A program made the position numbers and the translations under genes. From Nocardia sp. BMG51109 (GTDB taxonomy: Bacteria > Actinomycetota > Actinomycetes > Mycobacteriales > Mycobacteriaceae), in assembly GCF_000526215.1 (NCBI RefSeq), contig NZ_JAFQ01000004.1, forward strand, positions 1,550,001 to 1,614,000: a stretch of DNA of 64,000 nucleotides, read 5' to 3'. Position 1 is the first letter of the stretch, and every line of letters begins with the position of its first letter. Below are positions 9,253-18,525 of the stretch, piece by piece. The notes under the pieces were generated by a model. That model was not told the DNA's origin. It was given only the letters and a program-made list of their open reading frames with translations, and searched no databases.

Positions 9253-9939
9253 TCAGGCCGTGCTGTGCTGCGGCAGGTGCGGGGCGGCCGGATGCGGCGG
9301 CGGATGCGCGGGATGCGCGGGCGCCGGGTGCGGCGCGGCCGGCGGGGCTATCAGGTCGACCAGCTCCAGCAGGGCCCCGCGGGCCACCCGCCGCGGCTGC
9401 GGATCCTGTTCGGCCAGCGCCGCGACCACCGCGCCGTCGACCACCGCCACGAGCCGGCGCAGCTGTTCGATCCGCACCACCCGATCGGACCGGCGCAGCA
9501 CATCGGCCAGCAGCTCCTCCAGTTGTGCCCGTAGTCGTAGCTGTACGTCCCGTAGTTCCGGGTGCCGGGCCGAGGCCACCGACCGCTCGTAGCGCGCGAT
9601 CAGCTGACCGCGCTCGAACTCGTCGTGCCCGTCCACGCCGACCAGCAGGTCGAGCAGTAGGTCGACGGTCGCGTCGGCGCCGCGCCGGCGGTGAGTCACC
9701 TCCCCGACGCGGCGGCGCATCGCCTCGAGTTCGGCGTTGCCGCTGAACTCGACCGCGCGCGCGATCAGGTCCTCGAGGGACTCGAAGTAGTAGGTCGTCG
9801 ACGCCAGCGGCAGATCCGCGCGGGTGGCCACCGAACGGTGGCGCACAGCGTCGAATCCGCCCTCGAGCAGCAACTCGGCGGCAGCCGCGACCAATGCTTG
9901 GCGACGCCGTTCGCCTTTCGGTGTCGTCGCGGTTATCAC
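9253..9939 (-). CDS. TetR-family transcriptional regulator with His/Pro/Ala tail
   Basis: 228 residues from a GTG at 9939. The N-terminal TetR HTH is clear (RRQALVAAAAELLLEGGFDAV, broken as helix 1, then SVATRADLPLASTTYYFES). The C-terminal ligand domain is followed by an unusual tail of about 30 residues made almost only of Pro, Ala and His, with six His (for example APHPAPAHPAHPPPHP). This tail could be disordered or bind metal; neither is established. It lies 57 bp upstream of purB's start on the same strand. The M. tuberculosis purB neighbourhood also holds a TetR gene. Its ligand and targets are unknown. Confidence 0.88.
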   Translation of the reverse strand: MITATTPKGERRRQALVAAAAELLLEGGFDAVRHRSVATRADLPLASTTYYFESLEDLIARAVEFSGNAELEAMRRRVGEVTHRRRGADATVDLLLDLLVGVDGHDEFERGQLIARYERSVASARHPELRDVQLRLRAQLEELLADVLRRSDRVVRIEQLRRLVAVVDGAVVAALAEQDPQPRRVARGALLELVDLIAPPAAPHPAPAHPAHPPPHPAAPHLPQHSTA

Positions 9940-10131
9940 CGTGTCATCGTGCCAGTCATCATCGGTTCATCCGTGCCAAATCGGTGCGATCTATGACAAT
10001 TCAGGTCCGCGTGGGCAATCTCCGCGCGGTGTTGAAAAAACAACCACCGCTGTTCTACCCCATCCGGGCGCGTTCGGGGGGCCGGAACGAAAACTCTTAG
10101 CGGATCCGTGCTGCTCAGACGATCAGACTGT

Positions 10132-11298
10132 TCAGGCGTCCAGATAGCCGCGGAGTCGGTCCAGGGCCGCCTCGATATCGGCGGTGGCGCCCGCGAAAGA
10201 GAAACGGACCGTATGGTTTCCGTTGGCGGTGTCGAAGTCGATGCCCGGTGCGATCGCGACGCCGGTGTGCGCCAGCAGGTCGGCGCACCAGCGGGTCGAA
10301 TCATGGGTCAGGTGGGCGATATCGGCGTAGGCGTAAAACGCGCCGTCGGCCGGAGCGAGCTCGGTGATGCCGAGGTCGGGCAGGCCCCGCAGCAGCAGGG
10401 TGCGGTTCTCCGCGTACCGGCGGACGTGACCGTCCAGCTCCGCCTTGGCATCGGGGCCGAACGCATGCGCCGCGGCGTACTGGGAGATGGCGGGCGGGCA
10501 GACGGTCAGGTTGGAGGCCAGCCGCTGCAGCGCCGGGCGCAGGCCGCTCGGCACCAGCATCCAGCCCAGCCGCCAGCCCGTCATCGAGAAGTACTTCGAC
10601 ACCGAGCCGATGACCACGGATTCGCGCGAGGTCTCCCAGGCCGAGGCGGTCGGCTCGGTATCCGCTCCGGCGTAGGCGATGCCGTGGTAGATCTCGTCGG
10701 AGATCAGCAGCGTGCCGTGCGCGTCGCACCAGCGCGCCAGGGCGGCCAGCTCGTCCGGCGCGATCATGGTGCCGGTCGGATTGGCCGGGCTGGCCACGAT
10801 CAGGCCGGCCGGTGGCTCCGGCAGTTCCTCCAGCATCGCGACCGTCGGCTGGAAGCGAGTCTGCGGGCCGCAGTCCAGTTCGATCACCCGGCATCCCAGG
10901 GCCGCCAGGGTGTTCCGGTAGGCCGGATATCCGGGCCGGGGGACCACCACCGTGTCGCCGGGATCGAAGGCGGCCAGGAAGATCAGCGAGAACGCGCCCG
11001 AGGATCCCGTCGTGACCACGACGTCGTCGGGGTCCACCGCGATGCCGTAGGTGCGGCTGTGATGTCCGGCGATCGCCTCCCGCAGCGGGAGAATGCCGAA
11101 CGTCTCGGTGTAGCCGAGCAATTCGTGGTCCAGCGCCGCCCTCGTCGCCCGCAGCACCGGCGCCGGCGCGGGCGTCGACGGCTGTCCGGCAGCCAGCACC
11201 AGAACGTCGCCGTGCGTGCGGGCACGCTCGGCGGCGGCCTTCCAGACATCCATGACGTAGAAGGACGGAACGGTCGACCGGCGGGATTCACTGCGCAC
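10132..11298 (-). CDS. PLP-dependent class I/II aminotransferase
   Basis: 388 residues from a GTG at 11298, giving the N-terminal STVPSFYVMDVWKAA common in this subgroup. An internal ATG at 11253 would trim 15 residues. The fold-type I hallmarks are SPANPTG (170-176), SDEIY (Asp201, Tyr204), the Schiff-base Lys235 in SVSKYFSMTGWRLGW, and a closing Arg in TVRFSFA. It most resembles aspartate/alanine-type aminotransferases; the substrate is not determined by sequence. It sits alone, divergent from the M23 peptidase gene. Confidence 0.88.
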   Translation of the reverse strand: MRSESRRSTVPSFYVMDVWKAAAERARTHGDVLVLAAGQPSTPAPAPVLRATRAALDHELLGYTETFGILPLREAIAGHHSRTYGIAVDPDDVVVTTGSSGAFSLIFLAAFDPGDTVVVPRPGYPAYRNTLAALGCRVIELDCGPQTRFQPTVAMLEELPEPPAGLIVASPANPTGTMIAPDELAALARWCDAHGTLLISDEIYHGIAYAGADTEPTASAWETSRESVVIGSVSKYFSMTGWRLGWMLVPSGLRPALQRLASNLTVCPPAISQYAAAHAFGPDAKAELDGHVRRYAENRTLLLRGLPDLGITELAPADGAFYAYADIAHLTHDSTRWCADLLAHTGVAIAPGIDFDTANGNHTVRFSFAGATADIEAALDRLRGYLDA

Positions 11299-11506
11299 CC
11301 GACGACCGTAGAACACGAGAACACCGAGGCCACCCGCACCCGGGCGGGATGCGATACCACCGGAATCGGCCCTCGTCGGCGGCGCGTACCGGTGACGGCC
11401 GCGAGCGCCACCGACCCAGCGGCCCGCCACAGGGGTTTCTGAGGCGATCCTGTGGATGGCCTCGCCCTCCTGCGACCGCCGCGAGCACCCTGTTATCGTC
11501 GGCAGA

Positions 11507-12487
11507 ATGCCTGACCAGGCACGCAGTGCGAAGGTTCTACCAGGCGGCGGAACGGTGCTCCGCCCCGACTGGCGTACAGCGCTGCGGCAGGACCGGGGCC
11601 TCGGCAGGCGGTGGGTCCGGCAGGCGACGGCGCGCGTTCTGCGGTGGTTTCGCCGGATGTGGCGTGCCGCCGCGGGTTTCGACTGGCGAGAATTTCTCCG
11701 GCGCGACTGGCGGGCCTACGCCGAACACCAGTGGCCGCGGCTGCGTGCCCGGCTGATCCGGCACCGCGTGCTGGTGGCAGGGGTAGTCGTGGTGGCGCTG
11801 CTCGCCGCGGCCGACGCCACCGCGCCGCGCCCGGCCGACGTGGCCTTGGCGCCGGGTAGCACGCAACGCGTTCCGGTCGCCTATCCGCTGCAGGTGCAGT
11901 CGGAGCCGGAGTCGAGCAAGCGCTATCTGAACGCCATCAACAACGGCGAGCACATCCGCGAGGCGCAGGTGGTCGCCGCCGCCGCCCGCGCCACCCTGGA
12001 ACGCGCGAAAGCCGAAGCGGCAGCGGCGGTTTCGGGGCAGCCGACGCCCTGGCTGGGCAGCGCCGCCACACCCCTTCCGGGCGGCATCCTGCCCGGTATC
12101 GGCGGCTTCGCACTGCCCGCGATCGGCGCGTTCACCTCCGGGTTCGGACAGCGCTGGGGCACCTTCCACGCCGGTATCGACATCGCCGCGCCGATCGGCT
12201 CGCCGATCTACGCGGTCACCGACGGCACGGTCGTCGACGCGGGCCCCGCCCAGGGTTTCGGGCTCTGGGTCCGCGTCCGCCACGACGACGGCACCATCTC
12301 CGTCTACGGCCACATGTACGACTTCTCGGTCTCGGTCGGCGAACGCGTCCGCACCGGACAGCAGATCGCCCGGGTCGGCAACCGCGGCGACTCCACCGGC
12401 CCCCACCTGCACTTCGAAATCCTGATCAACGGCCGGCACATCGACCCCCAACCCTGGCTGGCCCTGCACGGTCTACGGCTCAACTAG
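11507..12487 (+). CDS. Membrane-anchored M23 (LytM-type) peptidase
   Basis: 326 residues from the ATG at 11507. About 85 basic, Trp/Arg-rich cytoplasmic residues precede one membrane segment (about 88-101, VLVAGVVVVALLAA). Then come a linker and an M23 domain. Metal ligands are visible: His221 and Asp225 in FHAGIDIAAP, and His300/His302 in PHLHFE. All key residues are kept, so it should be an active zinc endopeptidase acting on peptidoglycan cross-links or as an envelope-remodelling enzyme. The long basic cytoplasmic segment is unusual for the family and may bind membrane lipids or a division partner; this is inference. Confidence 0.87.
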   Translation: MPDQARSAKVLPGGGTVLRPDWRTALRQDRGLGRRWVRQATARVLRWFRRMWRAAAGFDWREFLRRDWRAYAEHQWPRLRARLIRHRVLVAGVVVVALLAAADATAPRPADVALAPGSTQRVPVAYPLQVQSEPESSKRYLNAINNGEHIREAQVVAAAARATLERAKAEAAAAVSGQPTPWLGSAATPLPGGILPGIGGFALPAIGAFTSGFGQRWGTFHAGIDIAAPIGSPIYAVTDGTVVDAGPAQGFGLWVRVRHDDGTISVYGHMYDFSVSVGERVRTGQQIARVGNRGDSTGPHLHFEILINGRHIDPQPWLALHGLRLN

Positions 12488-12541
12488 ACATCCCCCGGAA
12501 CCGCATGGCGCGGAAGGTCGTGAGCGTGGGCGAACGACTAC

Positions 12542-13822
12542 CTACACCCGGGCGGCGGGGACCGAGATGCGGTCCTCGGTGGCGGCCAGGGCTATGTCGG
12601 TGCGGTAGTGGCTGCCGGGGAGCTTGATCCGGGCGATGCGGGCGTAGGCGCGCTCGCGGGCCTCGGTCAGGTCGGTGCCGGTCGCGACGACGTTGAGGAC
12701 GCGGCCGCCCGCCGACAGCAGGGCGCCGTCGTCGCGCAGGGACGTGCCGGCATGCAGCACTTCGGTATTCGGGTCGGTGCCGTCGGTGCCCGTGATCACG
12801 TCGCCCGTGCGGGGTCGGCCCGGGTAGTTCTCCGCCGCCAGTACCACGGTGATCGCGGCGCCGCCGTTCCATCGCGGCGGCTCGGTCTGCGCGAGGGTGC
12901 CCGTGGCCGTGGCGTACAGCAGTGCGCCCAGCGGCGAGTCCAGCAGCGCCAGCAGCGCCTGTGTCTCGGGATCGCCGAAGCGGCAGTTGAATTCGACCAC
13001 CGCCGGCCCGGCCGAACCGATCGCCAGCCCGGCGTAGAGCAGTCCGGAGAACGGCACGCCGCGCCGGACCATCTCCGCCGCAACGGGTTTCACCACGTCG
13101 TCGACGATTCCGGCGATCGTCTCGGGCGGCAGCCACGGCAGCGGCGTATAGGCGCCCATGCCGCCGGTGTTGGGGCCGGTGTCGCCGTTGCCGACGCGCT
13201 TGTGGTCCTGGGCGGGCAGCATCGGCACCACCGTCTCGCCGTCGACCAGGCAGAACAACGAGACCTCGGGACCGTCGAGATACGACTCCAGCAGTACCGG
13301 GTGCCCCTGCTCCAGCAGTTCGGCGCCGTGGTCGCGGGCGGCCAGCCGGTCGTCGGTCACCACCACGCCCTTGCCGGCGGCCAGGCCGTCGTCCTTCACC
13401 ACCCAGGTCGGCCCGAAGCGGTCGAGCGCGGCGTCCAGCTCACCCGGGTGGTCGACCACCTCGCTGTGCGCGGTGCGCACCCCGGCCGCGGTCATGACGT
13501 CCTTGGCGAACGCCTTCGAACCCTCGATCCGGGCCGCCGGCGCCGACGGACCGAAGCAGGCGATCCCGGCCGTGCGCACCGCATCCGCGATGCCCAGCAC
13601 CAGCGGCACCTCCGGCCCGATGACCACCAGGTCGGCCGCGACCTCACGGGCCAGCGCGACCACCGCCTCGGCGCTGCAAGGATCGACGGGGCGAACCTGC
13701 GCGTACGGGGCGATGCCCGGATTCCCGGGCGCGGCGACGACGGCACTCACCCCCGGATCCCGCCGCAGGGCCAGCACGAGGGCGTGTTCACGGGCTCCAG
13801 CACCGATGACGAGTACTCGCAC
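12542..13822 (-). CDS. purD: Phosphoribosylamine-glycine ligase (GAR synthetase)
   Basis: 426 residues from a GTG at 13822, which gives the expected [16 protein letters not shown]-terminus. The ATP-grasp core ([11 protein letters not shown]), the GDPETQ motif (in [11 protein letters not shown]) and the C-terminal RVLNVVATG domain are all present. It joins phosphoribosylamine and glycine using ATP in step two of purine synthesis. It runs convergent to the M23 peptidase gene and divergent from the HIT gene at 13996. No frameshift or missing motif is seen. Confidence 0.96.
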   Translation of the reverse strand: MRVLVIGAGAREHALVLALRRDPGVSAVVAAPGNPGIAPYAQVRPVDPCSAEAVVALAREVAADLVVIGPEVPLVLGIADAVRTAGIACFGPSAPAARIEGSKAFAKDVMTAAGVRTAHSEVVDHPGELDAALDRFGPTWVVKDDGLAAGKGVVVTDDRLAARDHGAELLEQGHPVLLESYLDGPEVSLFCLVDGETVVPMLPAQDHKRVGNGDTGPNTGGMGAYTPLPWLPPETIAGIVDDVVKPVAAEMVRRGVPFSGLLYAGLAIGSAGPAVVEFNCRFGDPETQALLALLDSPLGALLYATATGTLAQTEPPRWNGGAAITVVLAAENYPGRPRTGDVITGTDGTDPNTEVLHAGTSLRDDGALLSAGGRVLNVVATGTDLTEARERAYARIARIKLPGSHYRTDIALAATEDRISVPAARV

Positions 13823-13995
13823 CCGACACAGCTTAGGTGACGTCGTTCGCCGCCTCTGCGGGTATCGACCGGACAACCCGGTGCCCCCGGCGTCCGTGCT
13901 CGCGTTCGACCCGGCCGCGTCGGTGACAGTAGGGCTCCGACCAGCGACGACGACCGTCCGCGTGGCGACGCGGCGAGCGCCAATAGACTCGCCTC

Positions 13996-14421
13996 ATGGC
14001 TTCTGTTTTCAGCGCGATCATCGACGGCCGGTTGCCCGGACGGTTCGTCTGGGCGGACGACGAATTCGTCGCCTTCCTCACCATCGCCCCGGTCACCCAG
14101 GGGCATACGCTCGTCGTGCCCCGCGCGGAGATCGACCAGTGGCAGGACCTCGACCCCGATACGTTCGCGCGTCTCAACGCCGTGGCACAGAAGATCGGGC
14201 GGGCGGTGCGCGCCGCCTGGGAGGCTCCCCGGGCCGGCCTGCTCATCGCCGGACTGGAGGTGCCGCACCTGCACGTGCACGTCTTCCCGGCCTTCGAACT
14301 CAGCGATTTCGATATCTCCCAGGCCGATCAGGAGCCGAGCAAGGAATCCCTCGACGAGGCACAGGCCAAGATCAAGCAGGCCCTGCGCGACCTCGGCCAC
14401 GGCGCCAACGTCCCGGACTGA
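13996..14421 (+). CDS. HIT-family protein adjacent to phoR (Rv0759c-like)
   Basis: 141 residues. The triad HLHVH is at 91-95, with the usual [10 protein letters not shown] strand upstream. In M. tuberculosis a HIT protein (Rv0759c) lies next to phoR, so the position supports both assignments. The stop lies 6 bp from the convergent phoR stop. The substrate is unknown; family members act on nucleoside phosphoramidates or dinucleotide polyphosphates. Confidence 0.9.
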   Translation: MASVFSAIIDGRLPGRFVWADDEFVAFLTIAPVTQGHTLVVPRAEIDQWQDLDPDTFARLNAVAQKIGRAVRAAWEAPRAGLLIAGLEVPHLHVHVFPAFELSDFDISQADQEPSKESLDEAQAKIKQALRDLGHGANVPD

Positions 14422-14427
14422 GCGCCG

Positions 14428-15888
14428 CTAGGACGTCCGGGGCAGGCGGACGGTGAAGGTCGTGCCCTCGCCCACGGCGCTGCGCACCGACACCGCGCCG
14501 CCGTGGGCCGCCACCAGCGCCCGGACGATGGACAGGCCCAGGCCGGTGCCGCCGCTGTCGCGGCTGCGGGAGGCGTCGGTGCGGTAGAAGCGCTCGAAGA
14601 TCCGGTCGGCCTGATCGGGCGGCAGGCCGGGCCCGGTGTCGGTGACCTCCAGCACGACCTCCTCGTCGGCCGGGGTCAGCCGGACCGTCACCGCCGCCTC
14701 CGGCGGTGTGTGCACCAGGGCGTTGTTGACCAGATTGGCCAGCACCTGCCGCAGCCTGGCCTCGTCGCCGAGCAGTTCCACTGTTCCCGCACCGGAACCG
14801 ATTTCGAGGTCGATCGGGCGGCTCGGCCCCTCCGGCCGCTGCGCGGCGTCGACCGCGCGGGCGTTGTGCACGGCATCGCTGGCCAGCGCGAGCAGATCGA
14901 CCGGCCGGCGATCCAGCGGGCGCTGCGCGTCCAGCCGGGCCAGCACCAGCAGATCCTCCACCAGCAGCCCCATCCGGTTGGACTCCCGCTCGATCCGGTC
15001 CATGAACATGGCCGGATCGCCCAGCGCCCCTTGCCGATACAGCTCGGCGAAACCCTTGATGGTGGTGAGCGGTGTGCGCAGCTCGTGGCTGGCGTCGGCG
15101 ACGAACTGCCGCATCTTCGCCTCCGATCGCCGCGCCGATTCCTCGGACGCCTCGGTCGCGGCGAACGCCTGCTGAATCTGCGACAGCATGCCGTTCAGCG
15201 ATTGCGACAGCCGGTCGACCTCGGTGTCGGTGCCGCGCACCGGAACCCGGCGATGCAGGTCGCCGCCCGCGATGGCGGCGGCGGTCGTCTCCACCGCTCG
15301 AAGCGGCCGCAGGCTGCGCCGAATCACGAACTGCGCCACCACCGCCAGCAGCGCGAGCACGATCAGGCCCACCACCAACTGCAGCCCGATCAGCCGGTCG
15401 ATGATGTTGCCGGTCTGGTCCAGCCGCAGCGCCACCACGGCGGTGCCGTCCGGGTTCACCACCCGCAGCGCCCGCCATTGCTGCGCGGAATCGCCTGCCG
15501 AACCCACCGTCCGCGGTTGCTCGCCCAGGTCGGCCGGAATTTCGGGCGCCGTCGAACCGGAGTTCAGCGTGAGTCCCTGAATACCGTCGGCGTTCTCGAC
15601 GCGTACATAGAACAACGCCGGCGGCCGCTCCCGGCCGGGCCGCATGGGCAACCGCTCCGGCGGCGGCGCATCGGGCGCGGCCCAGGTGTGCGCGGCGTCG
15701 ACCAGCTGCCGGTCCACCTTGTCGATCAGGACGTTGCGCATCGCCGACGTGACCGCGATCCCGGACACCAGCAGTCCCAGCCCCGCCAGCGAGACCAGCG
15801 CGAGCACGAGCGTCACCCGCAGCGGCACCGCCGCCAGCCGGTGCGCCGCGGCGGTGCGCAATCGAGCCGTAGAACGGCGCGAACTCAT
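14428..15888 (-). CDS. phoR: Sensor histidine kinase, PhoR-like
   Basis: 486 residues, close to M. tuberculosis PhoR. Two membrane segments (about 25-48 and 168-190) flank a periplasmic sensor with the family FYVRV motif. HAMP, then the H-box ASHELRTPLTTIKGFAELYR with His268, an N-box (NLVNNALVHTP) and G-boxes (DTGPGLPPDQ, GGTGLGLSIV) follow. The LRTPLTT..GFAELYRQGA stretch and the GLLVDDLL-like segment (here GLLVEDLL) are typical of PhoR. Its start ATG overlaps the phoP stop by 4 bp (ATGA). PhoPR controls envelope lipids, pH response and virulence genes in mycobacteria; a TcrY-type paralogue cannot be fully excluded. Confidence 0.87.
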   Translation of the reverse strand: MSSRRSTARLRTAAAHRLAAVPLRVTLVLALVSLAGLGLLVSGIAVTSAMRNVLIDKVDRQLVDAAHTWAAPDAPPPERLPMRPGRERPPALFYVRVENADGIQGLTLNSGSTAPEIPADLGEQPRTVGSAGDSAQQWRALRVVNPDGTAVVALRLDQTGNIIDRLIGLQLVVGLIVLALLAVVAQFVIRRSLRPLRAVETTAAAIAGGDLHRRVPVRGTDTEVDRLSQSLNGMLSQIQQAFAATEASEESARRSEAKMRQFVADASHELRTPLTTIKGFAELYRQGALGDPAMFMDRIERESNRMGLLVEDLLVLARLDAQRPLDRRPVDLLALASDAVHNARAVDAAQRPEGPSRPIDLEIGSGAGTVELLGDEARLRQVLANLVNNALVHTPPEAAVTVRLTPADEEVVLEVTDTGPGLPPDQADRIFERFYRTDASRSRDSGGTGLGLSIVRALVAAHGGAVSVRSAVGEGTTFTVRLPRTS

Positions 15889-16631
15889 TTCACCGAGGAT
15901 TTGCTGCGGCTGGATGCACGCATGACGTAGCCGACCCCGCGCAGCGTATGGATCAGCCGGTCCGGGCCGGTGTCTACCTTCTTGCGCAGATACGACACGT
16001 AGGTCTCGACCACGCCGACCTCGCCGCCGAAGTCGTAGCGCCACACGTGATCCAGGATGCGCGGCTTGCTGAGCACCGTGCCCGCGTTCACCATGAAGTA
16101 CCGCAGCAGGGTGAACTCGGTGGGCGACAGCGCCACCGGCTCGCCGGCCTTCCACACCTCGTGGGTGTCGTCGTCGAGTTCGATGTCCTCGAAGCGCAAC
16201 CGCGCCGACTTGCGCTCCTCGATCGTGTGCCCGGACCGGCGCAGGATCACCCGCAACCGAGCCACCACCTCTTCCAGGCTGAACGGCTTGGTGACGTAGT
16301 CGTCGGCGCCCAGCGTGAGGCCGGTGACCTTGTCCTCCACCTCGTCGCGGGCGGTGAGGAACAGCACCGACGCGTCGATGCCGTCGGCGCGCAACCGCCG
16401 CAGCAGTCCGAACCCGTCCATTCCCGGCATCATGACGTCGATGATCAGCGCGTCCGGGCGGAAGGTGCGGGCCCGGTCCAGCCCCTCGGCGCCGTTGCCC
16501 GCGCCGGCCACCTCGAAACCCTGGTAGCGCAGGCTCACCGAGAGCAGTTCGACGATCATCGGTTCGTCGTCCACCACCAGCACGCGGGCCTCGGGCGTCC
16601 GACCGGCAGGCTGACCATTCATGACGCCCAT
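15885..16631 (-). CDS. phoP: Response regulator, PhoP-like (OmpR/PhoB family)
   Basis: 248 residues. The receiver domain has the acidic pair DDE at 21-23, the phospho-acceptor Asp65 in IIDVMMPGMDG and Lys in YVTKPFSLEE. The C-terminal winged helix ends with HVWRYDFGGEVGVVETYVSYLRKK (broken as HVWRYDFGGE and VVETYVSYLRKK) and HTLRGVGYV, which is the PhoP pattern. ATG at 16631 is used; ATG at 16622 is possible. It overlaps phoR by 4 bp, so the two are coupled. Adjacent genes match the Rv0757-Rv0759c order. Confidence 0.9.
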   Translation of the reverse strand: MGVMNGQPAGRTPEARVLVVDDEPMIVELLSVSLRYQGFEVAGAGNGAEGLDRARTFRPDALIIDVMMPGMDGFGLLRRLRADGIDASVLFLTARDEVEDKVTGLTLGADDYVTKPFSLEEVVARLRVILRRSGHTIEERKSARLRFEDIELDDDTHEVWKAGEPVALSPTEFTLLRYFMVNAGTVLSKPRILDHVWRYDFGGEVGVVETYVSYLRKKVDTGPDRLIHTLRGVGYVMRASSRSKSSVK

Positions 16632-16692
16632 GGTCCTTCCCGAGCCGCCGAGGATGCTGAACCTCGGCTGGGAGTTTCCTGGGAACGGAGAG

Positions 16693-16764
16693 AGCCCCCT
16701 GTCGGGATTGAACCGACGACCTTCGCTTTACAAGAGCGGTGCTCTACCACTGAGCTAAGGAGGC
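16693..16764 (-). tRNA. tRNA-Thr (anticodon TGT)
   Basis: Read on the minus strand, the cloverleaf folds cleanly: acceptor GCCTCCT with AGGGGGC (one T-G wobble), D-arm GCTC/GAGC, anticodon stem CCGCT/AGCGA (terminal C-A mismatch aside) around the loop CTTGTAA, and T-arm GTCGG/CCGAC around TTCAATC. The loop gives anticodon TGT, reading Thr ACA and ACG. The discriminator base is T and CCA is not encoded. No integrase or repeat of its 3' end is seen nearby, so it does not look like an occupied attachment site. Confidence 0.95.
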
Positions 16765-16878
16765 GGGTGAAGCGGTTGCCATCATAACGGGACGCACCGA
16801 CGGCGGGATACCGGGTTTCCGGTGCCATGCGGCGGCCTACCGGCCCGGAGGACCACTGCGCCGCGGACACGACGACAG

Positions 16879-16915
16879 CGGCTGCGGGATACCGGAAACC
16901 GGTATCACGCAGCCG
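16879..16915 (-). terminator. Strong hairpin downstream of mbtH-like gene
   Basis: CGGCTGCG pairs with CGCAGCCG (8 bp), then one mismatch, then GATACCGG with CCGGTATC (8 bp) around an AAA loop. It lies about 45 bp past the mbtH stop on the minus strand, so it probably ends that transcript or blocks read-through towards the tRNA. No T-tract follows, as is common in actinobacteria. Confidence 0.6.
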
Positions 16916-16959
16916 CCGGTCGTGGCCGTCGCCGCGCAGTATCTCTCGGGTACCGCGGG

Positions 16960-17202
16960 TCAGGACTGTGCGGTCTGGCGGGCCGCGTCGTCGGCGGCCA
17001 TCGCGTCGCGCAGGCTCTTGGGCCGCATATCGGTCCAGTTCTTCTCGACGTATTCGACGCAGGCAGCGCGGCTGTCCTCGCCGAACACCACTCGCCATCC
17101 GGCCGGGACCTCGGCGAAGGCGGGCCACAGCGAGTGCTGCTCCTCGTCGTTGACCAGTACGAAGAACCGGCCGTCCTCGTCGTCGAACGGGTTGGTGCTC
17201 AT
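16960..17202 (-). CDS. MbtH-like protein (orphan)
   Basis: 80 residues with the full family signature: [24 protein letters not shown] at the start (broken here as NPFDDEDG and [12 protein letters not shown]), then VPAGW and a closing WTDMRP. MbtH-like proteins bind and activate adenylation domains of non-ribosomal peptide synthetases. No NRPS gene is present in the window, so this copy must act in trans or serve a function outside a cluster. It lies 104 bp downstream of an alpha/beta hydrolase gene on the same strand and may be co-transcribed. Confidence 0.94.
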   Translation of the reverse strand: MSTNPFDDEDGRFFVLVNDEEQHSLWPAFAEVPAGWRVVFGEDSRAACVEYVEKNWTDMRPKSLRDAMAADDAARQTAQS

Positions 17203-17306
17203 TTCACCTCACTGGATACGTGCGCTGGGTACGGGGAACGCTGCGGGGCCGCGAATTCCCCCAGCGTTGTGTCGACCCTAGCAAGGCCGACGTTACGAGT
17301 GGGCTG

Positions 17307-18146
17307 TTACCTCGAGCCATCGAAGAAGTCGAGGATCACCTTGTTCACCGCCTCCGGCCGCTCCAGGTATCCGTAGTGGCCGGCGTCCGGAATCTCCTGG
17401 TACCGAGCCCCCGGGATGGCCTCGGCCAGCTCACGGGTGAGATATGCCGGAATCATCCGATCGTCGGCGAATCCGACCGCCAGGCACGGCAGCTTGATGC
17501 CCCGGTAGGCCTGCAATCGATCGAAATCGTGGTCCATCCGCCGCTGCGCGCGAATGCCCGGGGTGGCCGGGCCACCGGTGAATTCGAACAGATCCAGCCA
17601 GTCGCGCGCCGAATCCGTCTCGGCCATGGTGGCCGGCGAGAGGTTCATCACGGCGGTGAGCGCGGCCTCGTACTTCGGCGGCAACTTCACCCCGCTGCCG
17701 TCCAGGTCGTGCTCGCCCTGCGACAGCGTCTTCTGGAACTGGTCCAGGCGCGCGTGCCCGGCCATGAACACCGCCTTGCGCACCAGGTCCGGGCGGGCCA
17801 GCGCCAGCTCCTGCGCCACCCGCGCGCCCATCGAGGTGCCGGCCACCAGCACCGGCCCCTCGTCGAGCAGTTCGATCAGGCCGGCGGTGTCGCGCACCAG
17901 GTCGTCGATGGTCATGCCGTGCGCGGACTCGTAGGTCGGGGCGATGCCGCGATTGTCGAAGGTGCACACCCGGTATCCGGCGGCCAGCAGCGCGGGCACC
18001 TGGTGCAGCTCCCACACCCGGCCCGGACTGCCGGTGCCCATGATCAGCACGACCAGCGGCGCGGTGCCCTTGGTGTCGGTGCCCTTGGCCTTGTCCCCCT
18101 TCAGCTGATAGTTCAGCGAGATTCCGTTCACCGTGGCCAACGGCAT
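17307..18146 (-). CDS. Alpha/beta hydrolase
   Basis: 279 residues from the ATG at 18146. The oxyanion region MGTGSPG, the FDNRG segment, the nucleophile elbow GTSMGA with Ser105 and the late His257 in PDAGHYGYLERPE form a full triad layout; the acid is probably in GFADDRMIP. The cap region is short. It could be an esterase, lipase or C-C hydrolase. Because it precedes an MbtH gene, a thioesterase-like role in a peptide pathway is possible but unproven. Confidence 0.85.
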   Translation of the reverse strand: MPLATVNGISLNYQLKGDKAKGTDTKGTAPLVVLIMGTGSPGRVWELHQVPALLAAGYRVCTFDNRGIAPTYESAHGMTIDDLVRDTAGLIELLDEGPVLVAGTSMGARVAQELALARPDLVRKAVFMAGHARLDQFQKTLSQGEHDLDGSGVKLPPKYEAALTAVMNLSPATMAETDSARDWLDLFEFTGGPATPGIRAQRRMDHDFDRLQAYRGIKLPCLAVGFADDRMIPAYLTRELAEAIPGARYQEIPDAGHYGYLERPEAVNKVILDFFDGSR

Positions 18147-18302
18147 GATGCTGAGACCCTTTCTCTGTTCCGATACTCCACTCCCCACGGTATAGGTATT
18201 CACCGGGCGGACGTTTCCCACCGGCCGCGCGAACTGCCCCGATGCGCGCGCCCGATACCATTGACTGTCACAAGAGACACGACCCCGAGCCGAGAGGACA
18301 CG

Positions 18303-18473
18303 ATGATGGCCGCGAAGGGCGCGAACGACATCGCGGACGACGATCTGGAGCCGCTCGCCGACGAGACCGCACGGCAGGCTCAGCGCGTGGTGGCGGCGTA
18401 CGCCTCCGACGCGGACGAATGCCGGATGCTGCTGTCGATGCTCGGAATCGGACCCAACACCCGGACCGAATAG
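18303..18473 (+). CDS. Small acidic protein upstream of otsA (positionally like Rv3489)
   Basis: 56 residues from an ATG at 18303 (a second ATG follows at once at 18306), with GAGAGGA about 6 nt upstream. The sequence is acidic at the N-terminus ([13 protein letters not shown]) and ends with an amphipathic [19 protein letters not shown] segment. M. tuberculosis also has a small hypothetical gene (Rv3489) just before otsA. It is 52 bp before otsA, so the two are probably co-transcribed. The function is unknown. Confidence 0.65.
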   Translation: MMAAKGANDIADDDLEPLADETARQAQRVVAAYASDADECRMLLSMLGIGPNTRTE

Positions 18474-18525
18474 CCGCCGATCTCCCAGAACACAACTTCA
18501 CGGGCTCGAGCTACCGGAGGATCCA

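Noticed and set aside
16693..16764. tRNA-Thr as an integration site
   Set aside because: No integrase and no duplicated tRNA end are visible within the window.
16801..16835. Copy of the mbtH terminator near the tRNA 5' side (GATACCGGGTTTCCGGT)
   Set aside because: Similar in sequence but the arms pair only over 5-6 bp; noted as a possible degenerate duplicate, not called.
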